Below, piece after piece: positions 1-9,815 of a DNA stretch of 64,000 nt (its first letter is position 1; every line of letters starts with the position of its first letter). The notes under the pieces are model-generated. The model was given only the letters and a program-made list of their open reading frames with translations, did no database searches and was not told the origin of the DNA. The position numbers and the translations under genes were made by a program. Source of the stretch: Arthrobacter sp. H16F315 (GTDB taxonomy: Bacteria > Actinomycetota > Actinomycetes > Actinomycetales > Micrococcaceae); NCBI RefSeq assembly GCF_024124825.1, contig NZ_JAMXSS010000002.1, forward strand, positions 434,001-498,000, read 5' to 3'.

Positions 1-859
1 GCCGGGCGACGTCGAACGCGGCCAACTGCTGGCCAACACCCTGCCAGGCGACCATGATCCGCGACCCGCGCAGCAGTTCATTGGTGTCCTCGAAGCTGTT
101 GATCCCGGCGAAACGGTCCGACTCTGCCACCTGGACGTCGGTGAAGACGATGTCCGCGTTCTGCACTGTGCGCAGCGCGATCTTGTTCTCGATCCTGCTC
201 CGGCTCACGCCCGGCAGGGTCGCGTCCACAATAAAGCCGCGGATGCCGCCGCCGTCCTCGTCGCGGGCCCAAACCAGCATGTAGTCGCAGAACGTCCCGT
301 TGCCGATCCATCGCTTGGCGCCGTTGAGCACCCAGGTGTCGCCGCCGTCGGGCGCCCCGCCGCGGACCCGCCGGGCAACGGATTCCATGCCGCCGGCCAC
401 ATCGGAGCCGTGTTCAGGCTCGGTCAGGGCGAACGCCCCGGTGGTCCGGAGGTTCGCGGCGTCATCGAGCAGCCGCGCCTTCTGCTCCGCGGAGCCGAAG
501 CCGTAAAGGGCTTCGACAAAAAGATCGTGATGGACCAGGAAAAACGTCGCCAGCGAGGTATCCACCCGGGTCATCTCGGCGATCGCCAGTCCGGCAAACA
601 GGTTGCTGTAGCCGCGCTGGGCCGGTGCGCTGAGCTCCAGGGCCGCCAGCTTGGGCAGGATGTGGGCGGGGAACTCGGCCCTGTTCCACCAGTCCGCCGC
701 GTAGGGTGCCACTTCCCGGGCCAGGAACTCCCGCAGTTCGGCGAGCTTAGCCTGTTCCGCGGCATTGAGCATCGCCTCGAAGCCGAAGAAGTCCGCGGTT
801 GGAAGGCCCTCGATTGACGCAGCGGACGCCGGAGACTCGGCCAACCCGGCCGGCATCAT
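1..859 (-). CDS. acyl-CoA dehydrogenase, 3' end cut by window edge
   Basis: Flavoprotein that would oxidise an acyl-CoA to the enoyl-CoA in fatty or branched-chain acid degradation, passing electrons to ETF. The 286 visible residues show the FAD-binding signature [11 protein letters not shown] at about residues 143-153 and the following strand with AKRWIGNG at about 181-188, an arrangement like the glutaryl-CoA dehydrogenase/ACX4-type clade. The catalytic-base region and C-terminal helical domain lie beyond the left edge. The ATG at 859 overlaps the stop of the upstream SDR gene as ATGA; a second ATG follows immediately. The overlap implies translational coupling and a shared acyl-CoA pathway. 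Family is clear; the substrate is not readable. Confidence 0.88.
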   Translation of the reverse strand, partial: MMPAGLAESPASAASIEGLPTADFFGFEAMLNAAEQAKLAELREFLAREVAPYAADWWNRAEFPAHILPKLAALELSAPAQRGYSNLFAGLAIAEMTRVDTSLATFFLVHHDLFVEALYGFGSAEQKARLLDDAANLRTTGAFALTEPEHGSDVAGGMESVARRVRGGAPDGGDTWVLNGAKRWIGNGTFCDYMLVWARDEDGGGIRGFIVDATLPGVSRSRIENKIALRTVQNADIVFTDVQVAESDRFAGINSFEDTNELLRGSRIMVAWQGVGQQLAAFDVAR

Positions 860-1689
860 TTCGGCCCCATCCGGATGGCGCCGTCAAGCCGGATGGTCTC
901 GCCGTTGAGCATGGCGTTCTCCACGATGTGTGCGGCGAGGTTCGCGTACTCTGCGGGCCGGCCCAGCCGGGATGGATGCGGTACCTGGGCCCCGAGGGAG
1001 TCCTGGGCTTCCTGCGGCAGTCCGGCCATCATGGGTGTCTCGAAAATGCCTGGCGCAATGGTCATCACACGGATCAGGGACCGGGCAAGTTCCCGGGCGA
1101 TCGGCAATGTCATCGCGTGCACGGCCCCCTTGGAGGCGGCGTAGGCAGGCTGGCCGATCTGGCCATCAAACGCGGCGACGGACGCGGTGTTGATGATCAC
1201 TCCGCGCTCGGGGCCGCCCAGTGGGGTCACGGCCGGCTCGGTGGCAGCCATCGCGGCCGCCGCGAGGCGGATCACGTTGAAGGTGCCCACGAGGTTGATC
1301 TGGATGACACGGCTGAACGTCTCCAGTGCCAGCACGCCCGTCCGGCCCAGGACCTTTCCCGGGGTGGCGATTCCGGCACAGTTGACCACAATCCGGAGCG
1401 ACCCCAGCTCCACGGCAGCGTCAACGGCGCCCTGGACTTCCTCTTCGCTGGTGACGTCGGCTGGCACAAAAACCGCCCGGTTGCCCTGCCGCGTCGGGCT
1501 GCCGGCCTCGGCGGTGTTCGCCTGGACGTTGTCCGCCGCGTTCAGTTCATCGGCGAAGGCGCTGCCGGCGGAGCCGGGCAGGTCCACCAGGACGACCGAG
1601 GCTCCGGCGTCGAACAAACGCCGTGCCGTTGCAGCCCCGAGCCCGGAGGCCCCGCCGGTAATCAGCGCGACTGTACCTTTGATGTCCAT
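856..1689 (-). CDS. SDR family 3-hydroxyacyl-CoA dehydrogenase-like oxidoreductase
   Basis: A 277-residue short-chain dehydrogenase. Visible motifs are the nucleotide-binding TGGASGLG (about 11-18), an Asp after the second strand (VVLVDLP, favouring NAD over NADP), NCAGI (about 103-107), and the catalytic Ser (about 170) with YAASK (Tyr183, Lys187). The sequence style resembles type II 3-hydroxyacyl-CoA dehydrogenases (HSD17B10-like), which fits its coupling to the acyl-CoA dehydrogenase downstream. The start at 1689 was chosen because AGGAGG lies just upstream; a longer in-frame extension to 2154 lacks family similarity and overlaps the divergent glycosidase. Expected to act in the cytoplasm in beta-oxidation or branched-chain acid breakdown. 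Confidence 0.85.
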   Translation of the reverse strand: MDIKGTVALITGGASGLGAATARRLFDAGASVVLVDLPGSAGSAFADELNAADNVQANTAEAGSPTRQGNRAVFVPADVTSEEEVQGAVDAAVELGSLRIVVNCAGIATPGKVLGRTGVLALETFSRVIQINLVGTFNVIRLAAAAMAATEPAVTPLGGPERGVIINTASVAAFDGQIGQPAYAASKGAVHAMTLPIARELARSLIRVMTIAPGIFETPMMAGLPQEAQDSLGAQVPHPSRLGRPAEYANLAAHIVENAMLNGETIRLDGAIRMGPK

Positions 1690-1760
1690 GCATCCTCCTT
1701 GATGTGGAACGGAACCTGCCACGACACTGTGGGCAGCGTCACGAACCGACAGGGAACAAT

Positions 1761-1778
1761 AGTTAATGAATGTTAACT
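1761..1778. promoter_or_regulatory. candidate operator, AGTTAA-N6-TTAACT inverted repeat
   Basis: Perfect 6+6 inverted repeat about 70 bp upstream of the SDR start, in the divergent gap before the glycosidase. The size suits a dimeric repressor such as a TetR-type acyl-CoA regulator. No regulator gene is adjacent, so its identity is inference. Confidence 0.35.
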
Positions 1779-1860
1779 GGAATGCCGGCAGAAAGCACCT
1801 TCGCCCCGCAATGGCGCAACGGTCCCGCGCCGGATGCGGAGCCGCCACTACGCTGAAGCC

Positions 1861-3098
1861 ATGACGCCCGCAGACATCCCCCGGCCCACAACTGGTCTTT
1901 CCGGGCCGACGAAGCAGCCCGGTCGGTAACCAGAATGTTCGGGCAGCGGCTCTTTTTCCTGCCGGGAACCCATCTCGCCGCGATCGTGCGGCCCTCCGGC
2001 CGGCTCGGAAACCTTGCACGGCCCTGGCACTACTGGTGGCAGGCGCACTATGTGGACTGCCTCGTGGACGCCGGGCGCCGCGAACTGGGCCGTGAACACC
2101 GTCCAGGAAAACCGTTCGACGGCAGCACCCGGCCCAGCGCCGGCCGCCTCGCATCCTGGCTGGTCACCGGAATCCGGCTCCGGAACTTCCTCACGGTGGT
2201 CAACAACTATTACGACGACATGGCGTGGCTGGCCCTGTCCACGTTGCGGCTGGAGCATCTCGCCGAGGACAGCCGCCACGATTCCGGCCGCCGCCGCAAC
2301 GCCAAAGTCCTGAAGAGCCTCACCCTGCAGTTCGACTCGGCATCCACCGATGACCTCGGCGGCGGCACCTTCTGGAGCACAAAACGGGATTTCAAGAACA
2401 CCCCGGCCACGGCGCCGGTGGCGCTCCACTACGCCCGGACCGGCCAGCCGGCCAAGGCGCAGGCCCTGCTGGACTGGCTGAACGCCCGCCTTTTCGACGC
2501 CGAACAGGGCCTGTACCGCGACGGGCTCCGGATCACGCCGGCCGGCGTGGTGCTGGAGGGCGCCATCTACAGCTACAACCAGGGCCCGGTGCTGGGCGCC
2601 CTGCTGGAGCTCGGCGGCGAGGCCAACCTGGCGCGCGCCGCCGAGCTGGTGGCGTCGGTGGCACGCGGACTCACCGTCCCGGCACCCCTGACGGGGCGTA
2701 CTGCCGACGTCCTGCGCTGCGAGGGTACCGGCGACGGCGGCCTGTTCACCGGCATCCTGGCACGCTACCTGGCCCTAGCCGCCGCCGATCAGCGGCTTCC
2801 GGCCCAGACCCGGGCGACGGCCACAATGCTCGTGAACAACACCGCCGAGGCGTTCTGGGAAGGCCGCCGCCCGTTGTCCGCGCGGGAGCCACTGGCCGGC
2901 AAGGGCAGCCGCATCCTGTTCTCCGACCGCCCGGAGCGGCCGGCGCTGTGCAGCTATCCGCCGGGCGCCGCCGTCGAACTTTCCACCCAGCTGCAGGCGT
3001 GGATGGTGCTGGAAGCCGCGGCGGCAATCGCCTCTCGGTCCGGGCACCCGGCAGGGAACCCGCTGGCCTCCGGCACGGAACCGGCCGCCGACAATTAA
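1861..3098 (+). CDS. glycoside hydrolase family 76 protein (apparent frameshift near the start)
   Basis: Predicted alpha-1,6-mannanase-family enzyme. The body from 1935 on carries [12 protein letters not shown] with the paired Asp residues typical of GH76 catalytic sites (codons near 2214-2219), and the later segment [16 protein letters not shown] is also GH76-like. The in-frame ATG at 1935 would cut off the N-terminus: reading upstream in that frame gives [16 protein letters not shown] directly before it, with no start codon. An ATG at 1861 in the next frame encodes MTPADIP and joins perfectly if one C is added to the C5 run at 1879-1883, giving about 412 residues. No signal peptide is visible, so a cytoplasmic role or unusual export is possible. 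Confidence 0.75.
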
Positions 3099-3161
3099 GT
3101 CATGCAACAGTTTCGTAATTGACGTGATCCTCGTCACTTAAGGCGTTCTCGGCTTGGTTGC

Positions 3162-3180
3162 TTAGGGTTGGCTAACCTAC
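3162..3180 (+). promoter_or_regulatory. IdeR/DtxR-type iron box
   Basis: TTAGGGTTGGCTAACCTAC matches the classic DtxR/IdeR consensus (TTAGGTTAGGCTAACCTAA) at 16 of 19 positions. It lies about 85 bp upstream of the iron-binding lipoprotein gene. Known biology: Fe-loaded IdeR/DtxR represses such promoters when iron is plentiful. That it controls the downstream three-gene importer is inferred from position. Confidence 0.75.
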
Positions 3181-3264
3181 AGTTTTTCCTAGTGAGCATG
3201 CCCTAACTTCCCCCGCTCACGGGGGGCTAGGGCTCCAGAGACCTTCCCTCCAGAAAGCAGCCCC

Positions 3265-4317
3265 ATGAAGATCCGCAACAACGCGCTGGCAGGTATCGCA
3301 CTTGCCGCCACCGCAGCGCTCGGCCTGGCCGCCTGTGGCTCCGGCACCTCCACGCCCTCCGGCAGCGACGCCGCTGACGGCAAGATTTCCGGTGCGATCA
3401 CGGTTTACAACGCCCAGCACGAGTCCCTTTCCCAGGAATGGGTGGACGCCTTCACCGCCGAGACCGGCGTTAAGGTCACCGTCCGCCAGGGTTCGGATAC
3501 CGAAATGTCCAACCAGATCATCCAGGAGGGTCAGGCCTCCCCCGCCGACGTCTTCCTCACCGAAAACTCCCCCGCCATGGCCCAGGTGGAAAACGCCGGC
3601 CTCTTCGCCGACATCGACAAGGCCACCGTCGACCAGGTTCCCGCCGAATACCGGCCCTCCACGAACAAGTGGACGGGCATCGCAGCCCGTTCCACTGTCC
3701 TGGTCTACGACAAGTCCAAGCTGAGCGAAGACCAGCTGCCCAAGTCGATGCTGGACCTGGCCAAGCCGGAGTGGAAGGGCAAATGGGCGGCGTCGCCCTC
3801 CGGCGCCGACTTCCAGGCGATTGTCTCGGCCCTGCTTGAACTCAAGGGCGAGTCGGCCACCGAGGAATGGCTCAAGGGCATGAAGGAAAACTCGAAGGCC
3901 TACAAGGGCAACAGCACGGCCATGAAGGCGGTCAATGCCGGCGAAGTGGATGCCGCCCTGATTTACCACTACTACTACTACGGCGACCAGGCTAAGACCG
4001 GCGAGAACTCCAAGAATGTCGCGCCGTACTACTTCAAGAACCAGGACCCGGGCGCCTTTGTCTCCGTCTCCGGCGGCGGCGTCCTGCAGTCCTCAAAAAA
4101 CGCCGCGGCGGCCCAGGCCTTCGTCAAGTTCATCACCGGCAAGAAGGGCCAGGAAATCCTGCAAAAGGGCACCTCCTTCGAATACGCCATCGCCTCCGCC
4201 ACCCCGGCCAACGAGAAACTCGTCCCGCTGCCGGAGCTGCAGGCACCCACGGTGGATCCCGCCAAGCTCAACTCCGCCAAGGTCAGCGAGCTGATGACCA
4301 AGGCTGGGCTGCTCTAA
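3265..4317 (+). CDS. Fe(III) ABC transporter substrate-binding lipoprotein
   Basis: A 350-residue extracellular solute-binding protein. The signal peptide ends in the lipobox LAAC (Cys24), so it should be lipid-anchored outside the membrane. The mature part begins ITVYNAQHESL, typical of FbpA/SfuA iron-binding proteins, and has a tyrosine-rich YHYYYYG segment at about 234-240 corresponding to the Fe-ligating Tyr pair of that family. It is first in an operon with permease (4 bp gap) and ATPase, behind an iron box. The role is capture of ferric iron, free or weakly chelated. Substrate assignment rests on family and the iron box. Confidence 0.88.
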   Translation: MKIRNNALAGIALAATAALGLAACGSGTSTPSGSDAADGKISGAITVYNAQHESLSQEWVDAFTAETGVKVTVRQGSDTEMSNQIIQEGQASPADVFLTENSPAMAQVENAGLFADIDKATVDQVPAEYRPSTNKWTGIAARSTVLVYDKSKLSEDQLPKSMLDLAKPEWKGKWAASPSGADFQAIVSALLELKGESATEEWLKGMKENSKAYKGNSTAMKAVNAGEVDAALIYHYYYYGDQAKTGENSKNVAPYYFKNQDPGAFVSVSGGGVLQSSKNAAAAQAFVKFITGKKGQEILQKGTSFEYAIASATPANEKLVPLPELQAPTVDPAKLNSAKVSELMTKAGLL

Positions 4318-4321
4318 CTTC

Positions 4322-5914
4322 GTGGCAACCAAGCTGGCGGCGCCCGGAACATCCGGGAGCACACCGACGGCGGGCCGGGGCAAACGCCCCCGCCCGCCTT
4401 TCGGCGTTTCTGTTATTGCGGTCCTGGCCGTCCTGATTGCCCTGTTCGCGCTGATTCCGCTGGGCTACGTCATTGTTATGACGGTGGCCACCGGCTGGGA
4501 CACAGCCGTGGAGCTGATCTTCCGGGCACGCGTCGGTACGCTGCTGCTCAACACTGTGCTCCTGATGCTGATCACCGTGCCGCTGTGCCTCATCCTTGGC
4601 GTGGGGGGAGCCTGGCTGGTGGAACGCACGCACCTTAAGGGCCACAGATGGTGGGCCGTGCTGCTCGCTGCCCCGCTGGCCATCCCGGCGTTTGTCAACA
4701 GCTATGCCTGGGTCTCCGCGGTGCCGTCGCTTGCGGGCCTGTGGTCCGGCGTGCTGATCGCGACCCTGTCGTATTTTCCACTCGTTTACATTCCGGCCGC
4801 CGCGGCCCTCAGCCGACTGGACCCTGCCATCGAACAATCGGCGGCGTCCCTGGGCCTGGGCGCCTGGCGGGCCTTCTTCCGTGTGGTCCTGCCGCAGCTG
4901 CGCATCGCGATGACCGGGGGCGCGCTCCTGGTATCCCTGCACCTGCTGGCCGAATACGGGGCGTTCGCGATGATCCGTTTCGACACCTTCACCACCGCGA
5001 TCATGGTGCAGTACCAGTCGACCTTCAACGGCACCGCCGGGAACATGCTGGCCAGCGTCCTGGTATTCCTGTGCCTGATCCTGCTGCTGGTTGAAGTGCG
5101 CAGCCGAGGCAGCGCCCGGTACGCCAGGATCGGTTCCGGGGCCCAGGCGCGCGCCCTGCGGCTTCCGCTTCGTGCTTACCAGCTGCCCGCCCAGCTGTTC
5201 CTGGCCGCGCTCACCGCCCTGGCCTTCGGACTTCCGCTGACGTTCGTGCTGCGCTGGATCGTCGCCGGCGGGCCGGGCATCTGGGCCGCAGACGAATTCC
5301 TTCCGGCCCTGCTGCTGACCCTGATGTACGGCCTCGCCGGCGCCCTGGCCACCACCGTTGTCGCGTTCCCGATGGCCTACCTGGCCGTGCGGCACCCCGG
5401 CTGGTTCAGCAAGGCCCTGGAGCTGTCCAACTACATCACCAGTTCCATGCCCGGGATCGTGGTGGGCCTGGCCTTCGTGACCGTCAGCATCAAGGCTGCG
5501 CCCAGCCTCTACCAGACCTCAACGCTGCTGATCGCGGCCTACGTGTTATTGTTCCTGCCGCGCTCCCTGGTCAACATCCGTTCCGGCCTGGCGCAGGCGC
5601 CCAAGGAACTCGACGAGGCCGCCCAGGCGCTCGGCAAACCGCCATTGCTGGCGTTCCTGCGCGTGACACTCCGGCTCACGGCCCCGGCCGCCGCAGGCGG
5701 CGCCGCGCTGGTGTTCCTGGCAATCGTCAATGAACTGACGGCGACGCTGCTGCTCTCCCCCAACGGCACCCGGACCCTGGCAACGGAGTTCTGGAGCAAA
5801 AGCAGCGAAATCGACTACGCCGGGGCGGCGCCATACGCGTTGCTGATGATTCTTTTGTCCGCACCGATGACCTACCTCCTCTTCCAGCAGTCCAAGAAAG
5901 CAGCGGGACAGTGA
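4322..5914 (+). CDS. Fe(III) ABC transporter permease, fused two-domain (FbpB type)
   Basis: A 530-residue, strongly hydrophobic protein with two tandem binding-protein-dependent permease domains and about twelve membrane segments. Each half contains an EAA-like loop that would contact the ATPase: EQSAASLGLGAWRAFFRVVLP-like near residues 177-197 and DEAAQALGKPPLLAFLRVTL near 431-450. Duplicated permeases of this length are usual for FbpB/SfuB iron importers. GTG at 4322 is the start, 4 bp after the lipoprotein stop, and the end overlaps the ATPase start, indicating a tightly coupled operon. Confidence 0.88.
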   Translation: MATKLAAPGTSGSTPTAGRGKRPRPPFGVSVIAVLAVLIALFALIPLGYVIVMTVATGWDTAVELIFRARVGTLLLNTVLLMLITVPLCLILGVGGAWLVERTHLKGHRWWAVLLAAPLAIPAFVNSYAWVSAVPSLAGLWSGVLIATLSYFPLVYIPAAAALSRLDPAIEQSAASLGLGAWRAFFRVVLPQLRIAMTGGALLVSLHLLAEYGAFAMIRFDTFTTAIMVQYQSTFNGTAGNMLASVLVFLCLILLLVEVRSRGSARYARIGSGAQARALRLPLRAYQLPAQLFLAALTALAFGLPLTFVLRWIVAGGPGIWAADEFLPALLLTLMYGLAGALATTVVAFPMAYLAVRHPGWFSKALELSNYITSSMPGIVVGLAFVTVSIKAAPSLYQTSTLLIAAYVLLFLPRSLVNIRSGLAQAPKELDEAAQALGKPPLLAFLRVTLRLTAPAAAGGAALVFLAIVNELTATLLLSPNGTRTLATEFWSKSSEIDYAGAAPYALLMILLSAPMTYLLFQQSKKAAGQ

Positions 5915-7086
5915 CCCAGTACAGCCCTTCCCGGCTCCCGGCACCGCGGATCGCCGCGTCCGTGGCCACCAGCACCAACAACCACCTGCAGATCGACGCC
6001 GTCACAAAGGATTTCGGGACCCAGGCGGTCCTCAAGGGCGTCAACCTCTCGGTGGCCAGGGGCGGCACAACGGCGATCGTGGGCCCGTCCGGTTCCGGCA
6101 AGACCACGCTGCTGCGGCTGATTGCCGGTTTTGAACACCCGGACACCGGCAGCATTTCACTCAACGGCACCAAGGTGGCCGGCGACGGCGTCTGGGTCCC
6201 GGCACATAAGCGCCACGTCGGCTACGTGGCGCAGGACGGAGCCCTGTTCCCGCACCTGAGCGTCGGGCAGAACATCTCCTTCGGCCTCGATACCACCAAA
6301 CTTCCCGGCGGCCGCCGGGCACTGAAGGACCGGGTGGCCGAACTGCTGGAGATGGTCTCGCTGGACCCGGCCATGGCCAAACGGCGCCCGCACCAGCTCT
6401 CCGGCGGCCAGCAGCAGCGCGTAGCCCTGGCCCGTGCGCTCGCCCGCGAACCGGAACTGATGCTCCTGGACGAGCCGTTCTCGGCCCTGGACGCAGGGCT
6501 GCGGGTGGCCACCCGCAGGGCGGTGGGCAAGGTGCTCCAGGACGCCGGGGTCACCACCATCCTGGTCACCCACGACCAGGGCGAGGCACTGTCCTTTGCG
6601 GACCAGGTGGCGGTGATGCGCGGCGGACGGCTGGCACAGATCGGCAACCCGTTTATCGTTTATACCCGCCCCGCGGACCGGGCCACCGCCGAGTTCCTGG
6701 GCGACGCCGTGATCCTCGATGCCTGGATGGAAGGCTCCCTCGCCACCTGCTCGCTTGGCGGCATCCCGGTCCGCCGGCCCCCGGCCCAGGGCCGGGTCCA
6801 GCTGATGCTGCGCCCTGAGCAGATCCGGATCGCCGAAGACGGCCCCATCCGCGGTGTTGTGGTGGACACCGATTACTTCGGGCCGGAAACCACTGTCCGG
6901 CTTAAGCTCGCCGCCCCTCCCGTCCTCACTGAAGGGGCCATCGCAGACCACCGCTACCCCGGCGGCGGCGAGATCATCACCATCCGGCACTGGAACGCCT
7001 CCATCGCCCGGCCGGGCACCGAGCTGTGTCTGCGCGTTGTGGGCGAAGCCGTGGCTTTCCCGATGGAGGACCTGCCGCAGGCATAG
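5911..7086 (+). CDS. Fe(III) ABC transporter ATP-binding protein (FbpC type)
   Basis: A 391-residue ATPase of the importer. Visible motifs are Walker A GPSGSGKTT (about 58-66), the signature LSGGQQQR (about 162), Walker B LMLLDEP followed by the D-loop SALD, and the H-loop THDQ. A C-terminal extension of about 130 residues fits the TOBE/regulatory domain of FbpC/CysA/PotA-type subunits. Translation starts at GTG 5911, overlapping the permease stop by 4 bp. The first 28 residues are poorly conserved and a later start is possible. Confidence 0.88.
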   Translation: MTQYSPSRLPAPRIAASVATSTNNHLQIDAVTKDFGTQAVLKGVNLSVARGGTTAIVGPSGSGKTTLLRLIAGFEHPDTGSISLNGTKVAGDGVWVPAHKRHVGYVAQDGALFPHLSVGQNISFGLDTTKLPGGRRALKDRVAELLEMVSLDPAMAKRRPHQLSGGQQQRVALARALAREPELMLLDEPFSALDAGLRVATRRAVGKVLQDAGVTTILVTHDQGEALSFADQVAVMRGGRLAQIGNPFIVYTRPADRATAEFLGDAVILDAWMEGSLATCSLGGIPVRRPPAQGRVQLMLRPEQIRIAEDGPIRGVVVDTDYFGPETTVRLKLAAPPVLTEGAIADHRYPGGGEIITIRHWNASIARPGTELCLRVVGEAVAFPMEDLPQA

Positions 7087-7116
7087 CCGCCGGGGATCCA
7101 GGCATAGGGTGGGCGC

Positions 7117-9024
7117 ATGACAGTTCAGCCAGCACTCCACCGCCAGCACTGCTCCGTTGCCGCCCCCACCCAATTGTGGCTCGATGCCGAGGGCCGGCTC
7201 TCGGGCCGCGGCGGCGGCCCGGAAGCTTCCGGCGCCGCGGGCGAGGGCTGGTTCACCGGCCTGCTGCACGGCGACACGCGGATGCTGTGCCGTGCAGAGG
7301 TGCGTGTGAACGGCCTTGAGCCGGAGCCCGCCACGATCGAGGCGGCGGCCGGCGGTGTGCTGCGGGTGCGCGGGCTGGTCCGCGGCATCCCGGGGTCCTC
7401 CGAGGACCCCGCCGTGGAGCTTCTCCAGACCTGGACGGTGACGCCCGGCGCCGTCCGGCATTCCCTCCGTCTGGCCACCTCCCTCGAGTCGCTCGACGTG
7501 GAGATCGAAATCCAGCTCGCCGCGGACTTCACCGACATGGCCGCCATCCGCCTGAGCCGCTTCAGGGAGCCCTCCGGCCCGTTCTCCGCTGATGACTCCA
7601 CGCTGCGCTGGCGCGACGGCGGGCGGACCCTGACCGTCGCCGCCCCCGGCAGCGTCGCCGCGGGCGAACGGCTCCTCTGGCGCGGCACGGCCGGCCGGGG
7701 ATCGCCGTTCGAGGTGGAGTGGCAGGCCATGCTGGCTGACAGCGAGGATACCGTGGTGGCGGCCAGGACGCCCGCCCCGCACCGGGTACGCGCCGAACCG
7801 GCCGGCGCCCTCGGCAAGCTGCTGGACAACGCCATCGATGAACTCGCCGGGCTCCGCCTGGCCACCCGCAAGCTGCCCGACGCACCGTTCGCCGCCGCAG
7901 GGGCACCCTGGTATTTCACCTTGTTCGGACGCGACTCGCTGTGGGCCGCGCGGCTGCTCCTGCCGCTGGACGCCGGACTCGCCGCCGGAACGCTGCGCAC
8001 ACTGGCCGCGTTCCAGGGCACCCGGCACGATCCGGTCGCCGCGGAGGAGCCCGGCAAAATCCTGCACGAGCTCCGGTCCAAGGAACTGCTGCTGGAGAGC
8101 CAGGGCCTTCGCCTGCCCCCGGTGTACTACGGCACTGTGGACGCCACCCCGCTCTGGCTGTGCCTGTTGGCCGAACTTGGCCGGGCCGGGCTGGATGACG
8201 CCGCCGTCCGCTCGCTCCTGCCCAACGCGGCCCGTGCAGTGCAATGGCTACTGGCAGCCGGCGGTGCCCCCGGAAGCGTCAACAGCGGGTTCCTGAGCTA
8301 TCAGGACGAGACCGGCCACGGTCTCAGCAACCAGGGCTGGAAGGATTCGGCGGACGCCATGCAGTTCCGCGACGGCCGCCTGGCCGAGGGCCCGATCGCA
8401 CTCTCCGAGGTGCAGGGCTACGCCTATCAAGCCGCGGTGGACACCGCCTCCCTCTTCGACGCCTATGGCGAACCCGGCGGCCAGGAGCTGCGGGACTTCG
8501 CCAAAGCCCTGCAACAGAACTTCCGCGCGCGCTTCTGGGTCGAGGACGACGGCGGGACCTTCCCGGCCATGGCCCTCGACGGGAACGGTGATCCGCTGGA
8601 TATTCCGGGCTCCAATATGGGGCATCTGCTCGGCACCGGGCTCCTGGACGCCTCGGAAGCCAAGCTCGTGGCCGACCGGCTGCTGAGTCCGGAGTTGTTC
8701 TCCGGCTTCGGCGTGCACACGATTTCGCGGCGCGCGGCCGGCTTCTGGCCGTTCAGCTACCACTGCGGTTCGGTCTGGAGCCACGACACCGCGATCGCGG
8801 TCCGGGGACTGCTCGCCGAGGGAATGCCCGCCGAGGCAAGGATCCTCGCCGAAGGCCTGCTGGCCGCGTCCGGCTCCTTCGGTGACCGGCTGCCGGAACT
8901 GTTCGCCGGCATCACTGCCGACGAGGCCGGCCAAGCGGTGCCCTATCCGGCGTCGTGCCACCCGCAGGCCTGGTCCTCGGCCGCTGCAGTTGTGGTCGCG
9001 CAGGCCATGGGCGTGCACTTCTAG
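7117..9024 (+). CDS. glycogen debranching-type enzyme (amylo-alpha-1,6-glucosidase family)
   Basis: A 635-residue protein with an N-terminal beta-rich domain (about 15-215, GDE_N_bis-like: WFTGLLHGDTRML) and a C-terminal (alpha/alpha)6 catalytic domain beginning near PWYFTLFGRDSLWAA (about 267-281). This architecture is common in actinobacteria and is usually annotated as glycogen debranching protein; biochemical substrates of most members are unknown. It starts 30 bp after the iron ATPase gene but is functionally unrelated, so it may have its own promoter. It ends convergently, overlapping the PAP2 gene end by 4 bp. Confidence 0.82.
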   Translation: MTVQPALHRQHCSVAAPTQLWLDAEGRLSGRGGGPEASGAAGEGWFTGLLHGDTRMLCRAEVRVNGLEPEPATIEAAAGGVLRVRGLVRGIPGSSEDPAVELLQTWTVTPGAVRHSLRLATSLESLDVEIEIQLAADFTDMAAIRLSRFREPSGPFSADDSTLRWRDGGRTLTVAAPGSVAAGERLLWRGTAGRGSPFEVEWQAMLADSEDTVVAARTPAPHRVRAEPAGALGKLLDNAIDELAGLRLATRKLPDAPFAAAGAPWYFTLFGRDSLWAARLLLPLDAGLAAGTLRTLAAFQGTRHDPVAAEEPGKILHELRSKELLLESQGLRLPPVYYGTVDATPLWLCLLAELGRAGLDDAAVRSLLPNAARAVQWLLAAGGAPGSVNSGFLSYQDETGHGLSNQGWKDSADAMQFRDGRLAEGPIALSEVQGYAYQAAVDTASLFDAYGEPGGQELRDFAKALQQNFRARFWVEDDGGTFPAMALDGNGDPLDIPGSNMGHLLGTGLLDASEAKLVADRLLSPELFSGFGVHTISRRAAGFWPFSYHCGSVWSHDTAIAVRGLLAEGMPAEARILAEGLLAASGSFGDRLPELFAGITADEAGQAVPYPASCHPQAWSSAAAVVVAQAMGVHF

Positions 9025-9760
9025 GACGTTCCGCCCGTCCCTGACGGCGCTGCGGGTGTCCCGGAGAGCGCCCGCCGGGCCTCACGGAGTCCGTCCACCA
9101 GGATCACGACCCCGACGACGGCGACAGCCAGGCCCAGGGATGCGATGACATCGGTCAGCCAGTGGTAGCCCAGGTAGATCCGGCTGAATGCCACCACCAG
9201 GGTGCCGGCGGCCGCGGCCGCAAAGCCGAGCACCGCCGTCGACGTCTTCCGGCTGCGGGATGCCAGCAGGTAGGCCAGCACCAGGAAAAAGACGCCCGCA
9301 CCCAAGGTATGGCCAGAGGGGAAGGAAAACGCGTCGTCCGGTCCCAGCAGGAAGTCGCCCGCCGGCGGCCGGGCCCGGTTGACCTGGTGCTTGATGAATG
9401 TCGACAGCCCGAATGTCGCTGCCATGGCCCCGATCAGCAGGACCGGACGCCAGAGTTCGCGTTTCCGCACAGACCACGCCACCGCCAGGACCACGCCGAT
9501 CACAGTCATCCACAGCGGCGACGTCACGGTGGTCACAGCCGCCAGCGCGGAAGTAGCGAGGGAAGTACGCGACGCCACCAGGCCGTCATGGACGGTCCCG
9601 TCCAGGGCCGCGGGCCCCCGTTCGCCCGGACCGCCGCCAGCGTCAGCCAGAATATGGTTTCTCCGGCCACCAACAAGGCTGCCGCGCCAAAAAACACCGC
9701 GCGCTGGGATCGCACCAGTCGCACATCAGGGGTGCGCGGTTCGCGCTGGGCAACGGGCAT
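9021..9760 (-). CDS. PAP2-family membrane phosphatase (apparent frameshift)
   Basis: Integral membrane lipid phosphatase or undecaprenyl-diphosphatase-like protein. The three phosphatase motifs are visible: KHQVNRARPP, PSGHT and SRIYLGYHWLTDV, with hydrophobic helices between them. The N-terminal part (MPVAQREP, then a membrane helix FFGAAALLVAG) is in a different frame from the rest. Adding one base to the C5 run at 9615-9619 (G run on the coding strand) joins them through ANGGPAALDGTVHDGLVASRTS, giving 246 residues. ATG at 9760 is preferred over 9859, which would lie inside the upstream gene. Confidence 0.78.
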
Positions 9761-9815
9761 TGGGCTATTGTTCCAGTCGAAGCTCCCGGCAGGCCGGATG
9801 CCCGCTGGGAAATCC

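Noticed and set aside
856..2154. Long N-terminal extension of the SDR protein to 2154
   Set aside because: The extension has no SDR similarity, overlaps the GH76 gene, and AGGAGG directly precedes the ATG at 1689.
4283..5395. Long minus-strand open frames opposite the iron permease and similar high-GC genes
   Set aside because: They lie antisense to clearly conserved genes, have low-complexity composition and no family motifs; typical GC-rich shadows.
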